Positions 9,484 through 18,144 of a stretch of DNA of 64,000 nt are shown here, in pieces. This DNA is from an uncultured Allobaculum sp. (lineage in GTDB: Bacteria; Bacillota_I; Bacilli_A; Erysipelotrichales; Erysipelotrichaceae): positions 1-64,000 of the forward strand of contig CAJTVE010000002.1 in assembly GCA_910579655.1 (NCBI GenBank), written 5' to 3'. The notes beneath the pieces were generated by a model, which saw only the letters and a program-made list of their open reading frames with translations, was not told the DNA's origin and ran no database searches. The position numbers were made by a program, and so were the translations under genes. Within the stretch, counting starts at the first letter, position 1; each line of letters begins with the position of its first letter.

Positions 9484-9532
9484 TTTTGGGGGGATATTGC
9501 TTTTGGGGGGATATTGCTTTTAAGGATATTGC
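9484..9532. repeat. 17-bp tandem repeat in the uxaA-uxaB spacer
   Basis: Two perfect copies of TTTTGGGGGGATATTGC are followed by a shortened third copy (TTTTAAGGATATTGC). They occupy most of the 95-bp spacer ahead of uxaB and look like replication-slippage duplications. Confidence 0.9.
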
Positions 9533-9541
9533 TTTGGTTTC

Positions 9542-11026
9542 TTAAAGGGTTACACCCTGTTTGAAAATAGCCATATCGTGGAAGCCGGCTCTTTCGCTGG
9601 CTACCTGTTTGCCACTGGCCACCGCAATGACTTCATCAAAGAGATCTTGGCTCAGTTCAGCCAGAGTCTTGTTTTCAAGCAATGCTCCACAATTGAAGTC
9701 AATCCAGTTGTGTTTGCCCTGGGCAAGACGGGAGTTGGACGAAATCTTCATCGTTGGAACCGGAGAAGCAAATGGTGTACCGCGCCCAGTGGTAAATAAA
9801 ACAATCTGAGCTCCGCTGGCAGCAAGCGCAGTGGAAGCAACCAGATCATTTCCTGGTGCGCTTAACAGATTCAGGCCGTGTTTTTTCACCTGTTCGCCAT
9901 ACTTCAGAACGCCTTCAACCGGAGCAGATCCAGCTTTCTGGGTGCAGCCTAAGGATTTGTCTTCCAGTGTGGAAATCCCGCCTTTTTTGTTTCCGGGGGA
10001 TGGGTTTTCATACACGGTCTGGTTGTGGGATTTGAAGTATTCTTTAAAGCCATTGATCAGATCAACGGTTTCATTGAAGATTTCTTCATTCTGTGCACGG
10101 TTCATCAGCAGTGTTTCGGCGCCAAACATTTCAGGGACCTCAGTCAGAATTGTGGTTCCACCCTGAGCAATCAGCAAGTCAGAAAAGCCGCCGACAGTCG
10201 GGTTTGCGGTAATGCCGGAAAGACCATCGGATCCCCCGCATTTCATGCCGATAATCAGATTGGACGTTCCAACCGGTTCACGATGATCGTCCTTCATTTT
10301 TTCGGCCAGTTTTTCAACACGTTTGATTCCTTCTGCAATTTCGTCTTCCACATCCTGGCAGACAAGGAATTCAACCCGTTCCGGATCGTAATCCTTGAGA
10401 TAGTTTTTCAGTACATCAATATTGGAGTTTTCACATCCCAGCCCCAGAACCAGCACCCCGCCGGCATTTGGATGTTCAATCAGGTCAGCCAGAATCTGTC
10501 TGGTATTTTCCTGGTCGCCGCCCATCTGGGAGCATCCATATGGATGCGGGAAAGCAGCAACTGCTTCGATATTTTCAGAAACAACATGGCTTGCGCCTTT
10601 TTCGATCGCCTGGGCGATGTTGTTGACACAGCCAACCGTTGGAATAATCCAGATTTCATTGCGAACACCCACCTTGCCATTGGCACGACGGTAGCCCATG
10701 AATGTTTTCTCTTCCTGTTTCTCGATCTGCGTCACCTCGGGGGTATAGGTATACTCGAGAAGATCACCCAGGCGCGTTTTCATATTATGAATGTGCACCC
10801 ACTCACCAGCCTGGACTGGGGCAGTCAGCCTTCCGATCGGCTGGCCATACTTAATTACAGTTTCTCCTTCGCTCATTGGCACCAGGGCAAATTTATGTCC
10901 CTGGGCAATATCTTCCTGCAGTTCAATTGTGCGATCTGTCAGTTCGATTTTTTCGCCTTTCGCCAATGGCGTCAGTGCGACAGCAACCTTGTCGGAAGGA
11001 TGAATCTGAATCCATTTCTTTTCCAT
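9542..11026 (-). CDS. uxaA: Altronate dehydratase
   Basis: The 494-aa enzyme dehydrates D-altronate to 2-keto-3-deoxy-D-gluconate. An N-terminal SAF-like domain (about residues 1-95) is followed by the UxaA/GarD catalytic domain, with GYRRANGKVGVRNEIWIIPT, HPYGCSQMGGDQENT, GLGCENSNID, GMKCGGSDGLSG and a C-terminal FNCGA segment. The Cys residues are those expected around the metal site. The ATG at 11026 has AAAGGA nine bases upstream; an in-frame TTG nine bases earlier is less likely. It is first in the uxaA-uxaB operon. Confidence 0.92.
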   Translation of the reverse strand: MEKKWIQIHPSDKVAVALTPLAKGEKIELTDRTIELQEDIAQGHKFALVPMSEGETVIKYGQPIGRLTAPVQAGEWVHIHNMKTRLGDLLEYTYTPEVTQIEKQEEKTFMGYRRANGKVGVRNEIWIIPTVGCVNNIAQAIEKGASHVVSENIEAVAAFPHPYGCSQMGGDQENTRQILADLIEHPNAGGVLVLGLGCENSNIDVLKNYLKDYDPERVEFLVCQDVEDEIAEGIKRVEKLAEKMKDDHREPVGTSNLIIGMKCGGSDGLSGITANPTVGGFSDLLIAQGGTTILTEVPEMFGAETLLMNRAQNEEIFNETVDLINGFKEYFKSHNQTVYENPSPGNKKGGISTLEDKSLGCTQKAGSAPVEGVLKYGEQVKKHGLNLLSAPGNDLVASTALAASGAQIVLFTTGRGTPFASPVPTMKISSNSRLAQGKHNWIDFNCGALLENKTLAELSQDLFDEVIAVASGKQVASERAGFHDMAIFKQGVTL

Positions 11027-11072
11027 ACGTTTCAATCCTTTCGTTCAATCCTTTAAGCCTTGAACTCGTTGT

Positions 11073-11093
11073 TTTACCCGTCTCATGGGTAAA
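11073..11093. promoter_or_regulatory. Operator candidate of uxaAB (TTTACCC-N7-GGGTAAA)
   Basis: A perfect 7-bp inverted repeat lies just downstream of the -10 box of the uxaA promoter, where a repressor would block transcription. Flanking AAGCC/GGCTT extends the symmetry. The regulator is not in the window. Confidence 0.55.
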
Positions 11094-11104
11094 GGCTTAC
11101 ACAT

Positions 11105-11134
11105 TTTATACAGTTTTTTCCATACCCATGTCAA
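11105..11134 (-). promoter_or_regulatory. uxaA promoter
   Basis: On the minus strand TTGACA (11134-11129) and TATAAA (11110-11105) are separated by 18 bases, a near-consensus SigA promoter about 75 bases before the uxaA start. Confidence 0.75.
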
Positions 11135-11364
11135 TGGGAATCCTTAAGAAATTTTGCAGAACTTTTCAAGTCATTCTCTCATGCTTCTTTTGCCTAAACC
11201 CCTTACATTCCCGGATGTCAATTTGGATGACTTATAAAATAAACTTTATTCATCATCGATTTCCGATATTTTCGACACAATGTATGATTTGAATTTTTTT
11301 GGCCTTTTTCTCTGTTTTCCCTTGCACCAAAGGATGGATTTCTGTAAACTCTGTTGTGTAAAGG

Positions 11365-11380
11365 TTTCCACATCTGGAAA
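11365..11380. promoter_or_regulatory. Operator candidate near uxaC (TTTCCA-N4-TGGAAA)
   Basis: A perfect 16-bp palindrome lies 130 bases before uxaC, in the divergent uxa region. It differs from the uxaA palindrome, so a second regulator is possible. Confidence 0.45.
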
Positions 11381-11511
11381 AAGCCTGAAGGGCTTGCAGT
11401 TCACCTTGGAGCTGATTCTCTGAACTGTTTTCCTGATCATTTTCAACTATGATAGGTTTAGATACTTACCTGCTTTTTACAGATATTGAAATCGTTAAGG
11501 AGAATACATAT

Positions 11512-12927
11512 ATGAAAAAATTCATGGATAAGGATTTCCTGCTGAAAACTGACGAAGCAAAACACCTGTACCACGACTTTGCTGCTCAGGTTCCTGTACT
11601 GGATTACCATTGCCACATCAACCCTCAGGAAATCTATGAAGATCGCAAATTCAACAACATCACTGAAGTCTGGCTGGGCGGCGACCACTACAAATGGCGT
11701 CAGATGCGTTCCAACGGCATCGATGAAAAATACATCACCGGTGATTCTTCCGACTGGGAAAAATTCTACAACTACGCAAAAACTCTCGACAAAGCCATTG
11801 GCAACCCCCTCTACCACTGGTCTCATCTCGAATTGCAGCGTTTCTTCGACTATGATGGCGTCTTAAGTGAAAAAACAGCGAAAGAAGTCTGGGATCTCGC
11901 CAACGCAAAACTGCAGCAGGATGACATGTCTGTGCGCAACCTCATCAAAAAATCCAATGTAACCCTGCTTTGCACCACGGACGATCCAATTGATGATCTG
12001 AAATGGCACAAACTGCTCAAAGAAGACGAAACCTTTGACGTTCAGGTTCTGCCTGCATGGCGTCCAGACAAAGCAACAAATATCAACAAGCCAGATTTCA
12101 ACGAATACATCAACAAGCTTGCAAACGTTGCTGGTATCGAAATCAACACTTTCGAAGATCTGAAAAAAGCGCTGGTGAACCGCCTCGACTTCTTCCAGGA
12201 AAACGGATGCTCCGTATCTGACCACGGCTTAGATTACGTTGTAAACGTACCTGCAGCAGACGAAGAAATCGAAGCCATCTTCGCAAAGAAGAGAAATGGT
12301 GAAGAACTCACTGCTCGTGAGGTCGATGCCTACAAGACAGCTCTGCTCAAGTTCCTTGCTGGCGAATATAAAAACAGAAACTGGGTCATGCAGCTTCACT
12401 ACGGATGCCTGCGTGACAACAACACGAAGATGTACGAAAAAATGGGACCAGATACTGGTTTCGACTGCATCTCCAACTACGCTCCAGCTTCTCAGCTGTC
12501 CGGCTTTTTGAATGCGGTAAACTCCAACTCCGGCCTGCCAAAAACAATCATCTACTCCCTGAACCCAGCTGACGATGAACTGATCGGTACTGTAATCGGC
12601 TGCTTCCAGAACTCTGATGCCGTTGGCAAAATCCAGCAGGGTTCTGCATGGTGGTTCAACGATAACAAAACCGGCATGATCAAACAGATGACTTCCCTGG
12701 CTAACCTGGGTCTGCTTGGCAACTTTGTCGGTATGTTAACAGACAGCCGTTCTTTCCTGTCCTACCCAAGACATGAATATTTCCGTCGCATCATGTGCAA
12801 CCTGATCGGTCAGTGGGTAGAAGATGGTGAATTCCCAGCTGATGATGATCTGCTCGAACCCATCGTAAAAGGCATCAGCTACAACAACGCTGTTGACTAC
12901 TTCGGATTCGATCTGGAAAAGAAATAA
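11512..12927 (+). CDS. uxaC: Glucuronate/galacturonate isomerase
   Basis: A 471-aa isomerase of the amidohydrolase fold that converts D-glucuronate to D-fructuronate and D-galacturonate to D-tagaturonate. Visible family motifs are VLDYHCHINPQEIYED with the metal-binding His pair, the CTTDDP segment, and QLHYGCLRDNN. The ATG at 11512 is chosen because AAGGAG lies nine bases upstream and the first residues match the family; an upstream in-frame ATG at 11449 has no ribosome binding site. It is divergent from uxaA-uxaB, with which it forms the upper galacturonate pathway. No KDG kinase or aldolase is in the window. Confidence 0.95.
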   Translation: MKKFMDKDFLLKTDEAKHLYHDFAAQVPVLDYHCHINPQEIYEDRKFNNITEVWLGGDHYKWRQMRSNGIDEKYITGDSSDWEKFYNYAKTLDKAIGNPLYHWSHLELQRFFDYDGVLSEKTAKEVWDLANAKLQQDDMSVRNLIKKSNVTLLCTTDDPIDDLKWHKLLKEDETFDVQVLPAWRPDKATNINKPDFNEYINKLANVAGIEINTFEDLKKALVNRLDFFQENGCSVSDHGLDYVVNVPAADEEIEAIFAKKRNGEELTAREVDAYKTALLKFLAGEYKNRNWVMQLHYGCLRDNNTKMYEKMGPDTGFDCISNYAPASQLSGFLNAVNSNSGLPKTIIYSLNPADDELIGTVIGCFQNSDAVGKIQQGSAWWFNDNKTGMIKQMTSLANLGLLGNFVGMLTDSRSFLSYPRHEYFRRIMCNLIGQWVEDGEFPADDDLLEPIVKGISYNNAVDYFGFDLEKK

Positions 12928-13122
12928 GTCTTTCTTCAAAAACAAGACTTCAGACGTCACTCATATTTTGAATGGACATAGAGCCGTGTGCTCTTTTCTG
13001 CCTTATTCATCGTGGTATTCAGGAACGTCCATCCTGAAGAGCCGCTGTGGATAAAGCCATAGACTGAAACGATCGTGGCACCTGATCCTCCTTTTATACA
13101 TCGTGCCACACCCGCCCTCTCT

Positions 13123-13149
13123 TTTCGGGCTTCCTTGGGAAGCCCGAAA
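13123..13149. repeat. 12-bp inverted repeat after uxaC
   Basis: TTTCGGGCTTCC and its exact complement are separated by three bases. There is no T-run on either side, so it is a stable hairpin but not a standard terminator; it may protect the uxaC mRNA end. The rest of 12928-13624 has no gene. Confidence 0.6.
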
Positions 13150-13241
13150 TCAAGCGGGATCTGGAGGAAATATCCAGAATGAACAGTGATTTCTAGTCGC
13201 TGGATGAAAAAACAGACCAAAATTGGAACTGTAACGAATTT

Positions 13242-13256
13242 GGCTCTTACGCAAAG
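13242..13256 (+). repeat. Solitary MITE/IS end (GGCTCTTACGCAAAG)
   Basis: The same terminal sequence bounds the MITE-like elements near 31.9 and 33.1 kb. Here only the left-type end was found, followed by GTGGTAGAGTCC. It resembles ISL3-type ends and probably marks a decayed element. Confidence 0.45.
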
Positions 13257-13286
13257 TCTGTGGTAGAGTCCTGAAATTTGTTAATT

Positions 13287-13316
13287 GAAGAGCTCAAGTT
13301 GGGCTCTTCTTTTTTT
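13287..13316 (+). terminator. Intrinsic terminator
   Basis: GAAGAGC/GCTCTTC stem with a 9-base loop, followed by seven T. No gene directly precedes it, so it may end an unrecognised small transcript starting after uxaC. Confidence 0.6.
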
Positions 13317-13455
13317 ATCTTGAATACACGGTTACAGTTCACGCCCTATATCAGGGCACGTATCAAGCCACGACGAAAACCGGGAATTTTAACTCTTTTT
13401 TGAGATGTAAATGTCAAACCGAAACTGTTTGAAGAGTGTTTTTGCGTGTAATCTT

Positions 13456-13510
13456 AAAAGCGGCACGTCGCGTTTTCCTAATAAAGAAAAATCGCGATAT
13501 GCCGCTTTTT
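13456..13510. terminator. Long hairpin with T-run
   Basis: AAAAGCGGCA pairs with TGCCGCTTTT and an inner TCGCG with CGCGA. A-run and T-run flank the two sides, so it can work in both directions. It lies downstream of the small minus-strand membrane protein gene, whose transcript it may end. Confidence 0.6.
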
Positions 13511-13624
13511 GTATTTGGTTGAAGTGTCTGAATCTTCCTGCCGAAGCTTGGCTGCTTTGATTTCAGTAAACAGTCACCATAATTCACATTGCATCGGTGA
13601 ACAAACACAAATTTCGATAGAATT

Positions 13625-13882
13625 TTACCGTTTCTTCTTGAAAATATAAATCAAATGATCGATAGCCTGCACTAAAAACAGACAGAAGAGAAATACCAGA
13701 AATTTGTTACCGAGCAGGCTGTAAACCAATATTGCAAGCAGGGCTGCCGCAATTAGATACCTGTATTTAGACTTGTTCAGTACAAGAAATATTCCATTTC
13801 TCCATCCTACATAAGCCTGCAGACATAAATCGAAAGTAAAAATAACAACTGTAATTAAAAGCCAGACATATGTTGATTGCAT
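13625..13882 (-). CDS. Small hypothetical membrane protein (85 aa)
   Basis: The protein has three probable membrane helices: residues 5-25, 42-58 and 60-78. It ends in the basic tail IFKKKR. A GGGTGTGGTGG stretch before the ATG is a weak ribosome binding site. No family was recognised. It stands alone between two hairpins. Codon use and helix pattern look like a real small inner-membrane protein, but coding status is uncertain. Confidence 0.5.
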   Translation of the reverse strand: MQSTYVWLLITVVIFTFDLCLQAYVGWRNGIFLVLNKSKYRYLIAAALLAILVYSLLGNKFLVFLFCLFLVQAIDHLIYIFKKKR

Positions 13883-14084
13883 ACCACCACACCCTATCTT
13901 AGCTATAATTATAAGACATGGATTTCCCTTTTACAGCAAAATCAACGCGACAATTTTGGAGCCTGATTTCGTTTGCTATTCTTTCTTGGACGTCATCTCT
14001 TACGCTTTGGCTGATTGGGATGGTAGGCTTTTTATATTCTGACGGGGCAGCCCTAAAAGGGATGCCAAATATAATGAAAGGCAA

Positions 14085-14125
14085 AATGGTCGAAAGTACG
14101 CTTCAGTGAAGTACTTCCGACCATT
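14085..14125. repeat. AATGGTCG hairpin, copy 1
   Basis: Arms 14085-14099 and 14111-14125 pair with one mismatch. The outer AATGGTCG/CGACCATT sequence recurs in a second hairpin at 25946-25988. No gene was supported in 13883-14212. Just downstream is a short run of near-tandem CATTCAAAC units. Confidence 0.6.
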
Positions 14126-14212
14126 CAAACCATTCAAACCACTCAAACCACCGAACTTGGCCATTTGATCGTCATGAATTGCCATTAATTGTTTGTTGAT
14201 AGGCCAGAGCGA

Positions 14213-14383
14213 TCATTTAGCCAGTTCCTCAAAAACCTTTCTGTGCTCAACAGTGATTTTTCTTACCATCTCTCTTACTGCCTCTGTCGAACATTGCTCC
14301 AGCTTTCTTTTTACTGGTTGATCGCAACCGGTATTCCTGTCTGCAGCAATCCCTTTCTGTTCTGTTTTAATCTTTGCCGGCAT
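14213..14383 (-). CDS. Small hypothetical protein (56 aa)
   Basis: Starting at the ATG of MPAKIKTEQKGIAADRN, preceded by GAGGG eight bases upstream, the protein is short, charged and mostly helical, ending TVEHRKVFEELAK. It has no membrane helix and no recognised domain. The pattern of an N-terminal flexible part and a C-terminal amphipathic helix is seen in small antitoxin-like or regulatory proteins, but nothing supports a specific role. Confidence 0.4.
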   Translation of the reverse strand: MPAKIKTEQKGIAADRNTGCDQPVKRKLEQCSTEAVREMVRKITVEHRKVFEELAK

Positions 14384-14457
14384 AGCATTTCCCTCTTTTC
14401 TTTGTATGACTGAGTATATCGGATTCACTCCCCTTACCAAAGCAACCCAAGCGCTTC

Positions 14458-14760
14458 TCAGAATAATCCCTTGTTGTACTTGATCTGACCATACAACATG
14501 ACCAGGATGGCGACAATAAAGGCGGGCAGAATGATCGGCTCCGTGGGCAGATTCGTCGTCAATTTCAGAATATAGGCCACAATCAAGGCCAGACCGATGA
14601 TCAATGAGCCAATTCCGATGGCTTTTCCATAGTGTGGGATATCTTCTTCTTTGACATTCCGGCGATTATAGCTGTGAATCGTACTGATATTTCCGGTACA
14701 ATTCACAATTCCCATGATGCTGATCAGAATGCCCAGAACGAGCAAGGCAATATCTTCCAT
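14458..14760 (-). CDS. DUF3784-like membrane protein
   Basis: A 100-aa protein with three membrane helices and the motif NRRNVKEEDIPHYGKAIGIG between helices 1 and 2, as in DUF3784-type proteins. AGGAGG lies ten bases before the ATG, inside the end of the XRE gene, and only two bases separate the two genes. It is the last gene of a three-gene operon (DUF6442-like, XRE, DUF3784-like). The function is unknown; such trios are common in Firmicutes, and the regulator probably controls the membrane proteins. Confidence 0.75.
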   Translation of the reverse strand: MEDIALLVLGILISIMGIVNCTGNISTIHSYNRRNVKEEDIPHYGKAIGIGSLIIGLALIVAYILKLTTNLPTEPIILPAFIVAILVMLYGQIKYNKGLF

Positions 14761-14762
14761 CG

Positions 14763-14981
14763 TTATTCATCCTCCTGAAAATAAAACAGATCTTCGAATT
14801 TACAGTTCAGTGCAATACAGAGAATCAAAGCCAGTTTGGCCGTTGGATTAAACTGGCCTGTTTCAATCGAACTGATAGTGTTGCGCGAAACGCCGACCAG
14901 TTCGGCCAGCTGGGCCTGCGAAAGATGAGCTTTTGCTCTGGCCTCTTTCAGATGGTTTTTCAGCTTCAGCTCTTCATTCAT
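14763..14981 (-). CDS. Small XRE-family regulator
   Basis: A 72-aa protein made almost entirely of one helix-turn-helix: AHLSQAQLAELVGVSRNTIS, then ETGQFNPTAKLALILCIALN. It is the short YozG/XRE type that represses its own operon. The ATG overlaps the stop of the preceding membrane protein gene by four bases (ATGA), showing translational coupling. Two 18-bp palindromes over the operon promoter are its probable targets. Confidence 0.85.
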   Translation of the reverse strand: MNEELKLKNHLKEARAKAHLSQAQLAELVGVSRNTISSIETGQFNPTAKLALILCIALNCKFEDLFYFQEDE

Positions 14982-15307
14982 CGAATTCCCCCAAACAATC
15001 GATACACAAAACCACCAAGTGCCAACAAGGCCACGGCGCCACAGGTAATGGCAGTAACCAGATCGGTTTTGTGGCGTAAGCGGAGAAAGCGGACAGTCCA
15101 TTGCGCAGCAATCATTGAAAAATAAATGAAAACCGGGGCATAGAAAACGACTCCCCATGCAAATCCACCCAGGACCATAACAACCGCCAGTGCAATTGCA
15201 CCGGCCACACTGGCCCAATAGCCGCTCTGAACTCTGATTTCGAGTTCCGACAGGTCCTGTCGACGATACTCATTACGGCTGGCCTGTAAGATTTGATCTT
15301 TATTCAT
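14978..15307 (-). CDS. DUF6442-like membrane protein
   Basis: A 109-aa protein beginning MNKDQILQASRNEYRRQDL, with three or four membrane helices after residue 30. The N-terminal KxxILxxSRxE pattern followed by membrane helices matches DUF6442-type proteins that sit beside small XRE regulators. It is the first gene of the operon; AAGGAG is about 15 bases upstream, rather far. An earlier in-frame ATG would overlap the promoter and is unlikely. Confidence 0.7.
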   Translation of the reverse strand: MNKDQILQASRNEYRRQDLSELEIRVQSGYWASVAGAIALAVVMVLGGFAWGVVFYAPVFIYFSMIAAQWTVRFLRLRHKTDLVTAITCGAVALLALGGFVYRLFGGIR

Positions 15308-15327
15308 ACTCAGTATTTCACTCTCCT

Positions 15328-15377
15328 TGCCAAGTTTTCTTGTCATAATTATAGAAGATGACAAGTTTACTTGTCAA
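15328..15377 (-). promoter_or_regulatory. Promoter of the XRE operon with two palindromic operators
   Basis: On the minus strand TTGACA (15377-15372) and TATAAT (15353-15348) are 18 bases apart, an ideal SigA promoter. A perfect palindrome TGACAAGT-AA-ACTTGTCA (15359-15376) overlaps the -35, and a near-copy (15328-15345, one mismatch) lies just after the -10. This is the classic layout of XRE autoregulation. Confidence 0.85.
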
Positions 15378-15421
15378 TCTGGCGTTCTGCTTATTCCTTT
15401 CAAAAGATTCAGATCTTCAAT

Positions 15422-15496
15422 ATCCTTACAACTCTTATCCTTACAACTCTTATCCTTACAACTCTTATCCTTACAACTCTTATCCTTACAACTCTT
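15422..15496. repeat. Five perfect 15-bp tandem repeats
   Basis: Unit ATCCTTACAACTCTT is repeated five times without spacers, just upstream of the XRE operon promoter. It is not a CRISPR, as no spacers separate the copies. It has slippage character and may vary in copy number. Confidence 0.97.
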
Positions 15497-15499
15497 GTA

Positions 15500-16672
15500 A
15501 TCCTTCTATATCCTTTCCATATTTTTAGCTTCTGTATTTATAGCTTTCTTCGTTGGCGGACCTGCTTGCGACTGGCTGACCATTTCGGCTGCAGCCATAA
15601 AAAAAGTCTTCGCACGAACAGGGTCGTCCATGCAAAGACAAAAAGATTGCGCAAAGGCGCAAATCTGAAATGGTATCCGCAAAAAGAGAACATTCTTCCT
15701 TTTTGCTGGTTAGATTTCAGACGATTTAAAAGTGCAGGTGCAGGATAGATCCGCCAACAGGCGCACTCCTCCAATCCGACACCGGAGAACGGCGGAATAT
15801 TTATGGTGTCTGGATTCTTGGCTCTGACGTTCTGTTTATTGTTCAAAACAGAAAAAAACAAGGACGGAAAAGACCGTCTTGAGTTGGATAATCGTGTTGG
15901 TAAGACGAGCCGCCAGAATCTGCCTGGTGGCGCTGCCTCGCTTTCTACTGAATTTTTTTCAATCCATCTGATGAAGAATTCACCGTTCCGACACAACAGC
16001 CTTCTTGACAGGTGATTGGTGGGGTAAACTCAATGAAGCGTCGATAAAGACAGGCCTGAATTAATTTTATTAACACATCTGTCGCAGATTTCCTGCACCT
16101 GAAGAAAGTATACAACGTTCGTGCCACTGTATTGCATCGATGGACATCATCCGGCTGATTCTCGGCATTTTTTACCGTATTCTGTTGAAGAATAGGCAGT
16201 TTTGGCCTTAAAAAACTCTACTTCCATTTCTCTGGTCTTCTACGGCAGAAATAGAAAACATCTCTTTTCAGATATATCTCGAACAGATTTCTTCCTTGCA
16301 CAGAGCGAATGATTGTCTGCACTTTCAGACGATCCGGACGCTTTCGATTTCTTTTTGCGAAGAAACCCCTTTCGCGATTCTGTCAGATTTTCTGATCATT
16401 TTTCACTTTTATCAATAAAATTAACTGTTCTGGTCATATCTTATTTGAATATCCACTCAGCGGACAGGATGCTTTCCAATCGACTTCGTTGTCAAAATTC
16501 CCCTGCGTTTGAATTCCTGATGGAATCTGTTCAAATCGGCCAAATATTTTCTGCCTTTTCAGCTTCGATTTTACTTTTAGTTTTGAAATTTCGATAATGG
16601 ATGGTAAGAGTTTTCAAAAAAGCGTGTAAACTCATTGAATTTAGATTTAGAAAGGAAAAATCCCACAGAATC
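15500..16672. other. 1.2-kb stretch without a supported gene
   Basis: Both strands have short open frames of 60-150 codons, but none has a good ribosome binding site or recognisable domain, and they overlap each other. I see no RNA gene. It may be decayed coding sequence. Confidence 0.4.
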
Positions 16673-17929
16673 ATGAAGAAAATCAAATGGCATCGAACAG
16701 GCGCTCTGCTCTGTGCCCTGCTTCTTTTTGCCAGTCCGCTTTCTTTGCTTGCCAAAGACACCGTTTATGTCCAGACCTCCGGCTCTTATCAGGCCAGTGA
16801 AGGCTCTGCCGGTTTCTTTCGCTACCTTGCCTATGAAGCAGCCGGTCTTTCAGCTGAACAACAGGCCGACGCCCGACTGGCCTATCGGATCGTTACCGGT
16901 CAGCCTTCCAAAGGATTACGCAACAACAGTGGTAAAGGCCTCACCAATCCAGCTGATGGAAGTGATGCCACCAGCATCAAAAATATGAAAAAGGCTGTCG
17001 ATGAACTGCCACGGGTGAATCAGTATCGTCAGATTGAAAACCAGACCCAGCAGACTGCTCTGGATGATTTCAATGTCTCTCCTTCCTTAATGGCTGTGGC
17101 CCAGGTCCAGCTCAACTATGCAAACCGCAATAACTACCATGCCAAAAGCTACCAGGTCGCTGAAAACCTCGCCTGGGATCTGGACAATCCCTACAGCAGC
17201 TGGTATGACGAAGAAAAAGCCCGCTATATGACTGGCCGGCGGGATGGGACCCAGCAATATCGCAATATTGTGACGCCCACCAATACCGTTACCGGTCTGG
17301 CCTATGGAACAACGAATGCGAATGGCCATAAATTCGGTTATTCACAGACCTTCTGTTCCCAGCGCAATCTGTATGCGGCGGGCGCAATGAATATTGGTCA
17401 GTTTCAGAACCTGTTTGACACCTACTACAAAAAGGTGCGTGGTCAGTCTTATCAGCCAACGGGATCCAATAAGAAGCCATCCAACCTGAGCAGTTCAGCC
17501 CTCAACAGCGGCAAATATGTGCAGATGCTCCGGCTGTACAACCCAAACTCCGGTGAGCATTTCTATACAGCAGATCCATCCGAACGTGATGGCCTGGTCG
17601 CATTAGGCTGGAATGATGAAGGAATTGGCTGGATTGCCCCAAAAGAATCAGGCACTCCGGTCTACCGGATCTATAATCCCAACGCCGGCGATCATCACTA
17701 CACCACCAACGTAGATGAAAAGAACGCGCTTGTCAGTCTTGGCTGGCGGGATGAAGGCATCGGCTGGTATTCCGCAGAAAAAGAAGGCTTTGCGGTTTTC
17801 CGTCAGTACAATCCAAACGCAAAAGCCGGCAGCCATAACTACACGCCAGATGTCGATGAAGCCATTGCCCTGGTGACTGTCTACCACTGGCAGGAAGAAG
17901 ATGTGGCGTGGCTTGCCAGCGGCTATTAA
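16673..17929 (+). CDS. Secreted CAP-like protein with three DUF5648 repeats
   Basis: 418 aa. A signal peptide (MKKIKWHRTGALLCALLLF, cut near LLAKD) is followed by a CAP/SCP-like domain (about residues 100-260) with NYHAKSYQVAENLAWD and SSWYDEEKARY. Three DUF5648 repeats then run to the end, each built on Y-x-x-YNPNxGxHxYT and a GWxxEGxGW motif. There is no LPXTG or membrane anchor, so it is probably released or wall-bound through the repeats. Two more proteins in this window carry the same repeats. The start at 16673 fits the signal peptide; a longer frame upstream has no ribosome binding site. Confidence 0.85.
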   Translation: MKKIKWHRTGALLCALLLFASPLSLLAKDTVYVQTSGSYQASEGSAGFFRYLAYEAAGLSAEQQADARLAYRIVTGQPSKGLRNNSGKGLTNPADGSDATSIKNMKKAVDELPRVNQYRQIENQTQQTALDDFNVSPSLMAVAQVQLNYANRNNYHAKSYQVAENLAWDLDNPYSSWYDEEKARYMTGRRDGTQQYRNIVTPTNTVTGLAYGTTNANGHKFGYSQTFCSQRNLYAAGAMNIGQFQNLFDTYYKKVRGQSYQPTGSNKKPSNLSSSALNSGKYVQMLRLYNPNSGEHFYTADPSERDGLVALGWNDEGIGWIAPKESGTPVYRIYNPNAGDHHYTTNVDEKNALVSLGWRDEGIGWYSAEKEGFAVFRQYNPNAKAGSHNYTPDVDEAIALVTVYHWQEEDVAWLASGY

Positions 17930-18004
17930 TCGTTGCTCACTGACCCCAGGGCAAGCTATGGGGTATTCGCCCTAGCTTGATAACCACCAAGTCAATCATA
18001 AGCA

Positions 18005-18067
18005 GAAAAATCGTCTGTCTTTCTCACTTCGTTTTCGAATGATGAAAGCAGACGATTTTCTTTGTTT
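18005..18067 (+). terminator. Terminator after the CAP/DUF5648 gene
   Basis: GAAAAATCGTCTG pairs with CAGACGATTTTC (arms 18005-18017 and 18049-18060), followed by TTTGTTTTCT. Confidence 0.7.
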
Positions 18068-18144
18068 TCTGATATTTCTGTTTCCTTATATTTTATAGAG
18101 ATGTGCTGTAGAGCTGGATATCTCGTAAATCCTGATATTGCGCA

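Noticed and set aside
12957..13220. 87-codon minus-strand frame after uxaC
   Set aside because: It contains a strong inverted repeat, lacks a ribosome binding site and matches no family.
13899..14185. Several overlapping 60-codon frames on both strands
   Set aside because: They overlap each other and a hairpin, without ribosome binding sites or similarity.
15422..15496. CRISPR array
   Set aside because: The 15-bp units abut with no spacers, and no cas genes are nearby.
15538..15996. 152-codon minus-strand frame
   Set aside because: No ribosome binding site, unusual Cys/Trp/Arg-rich composition, no domain.
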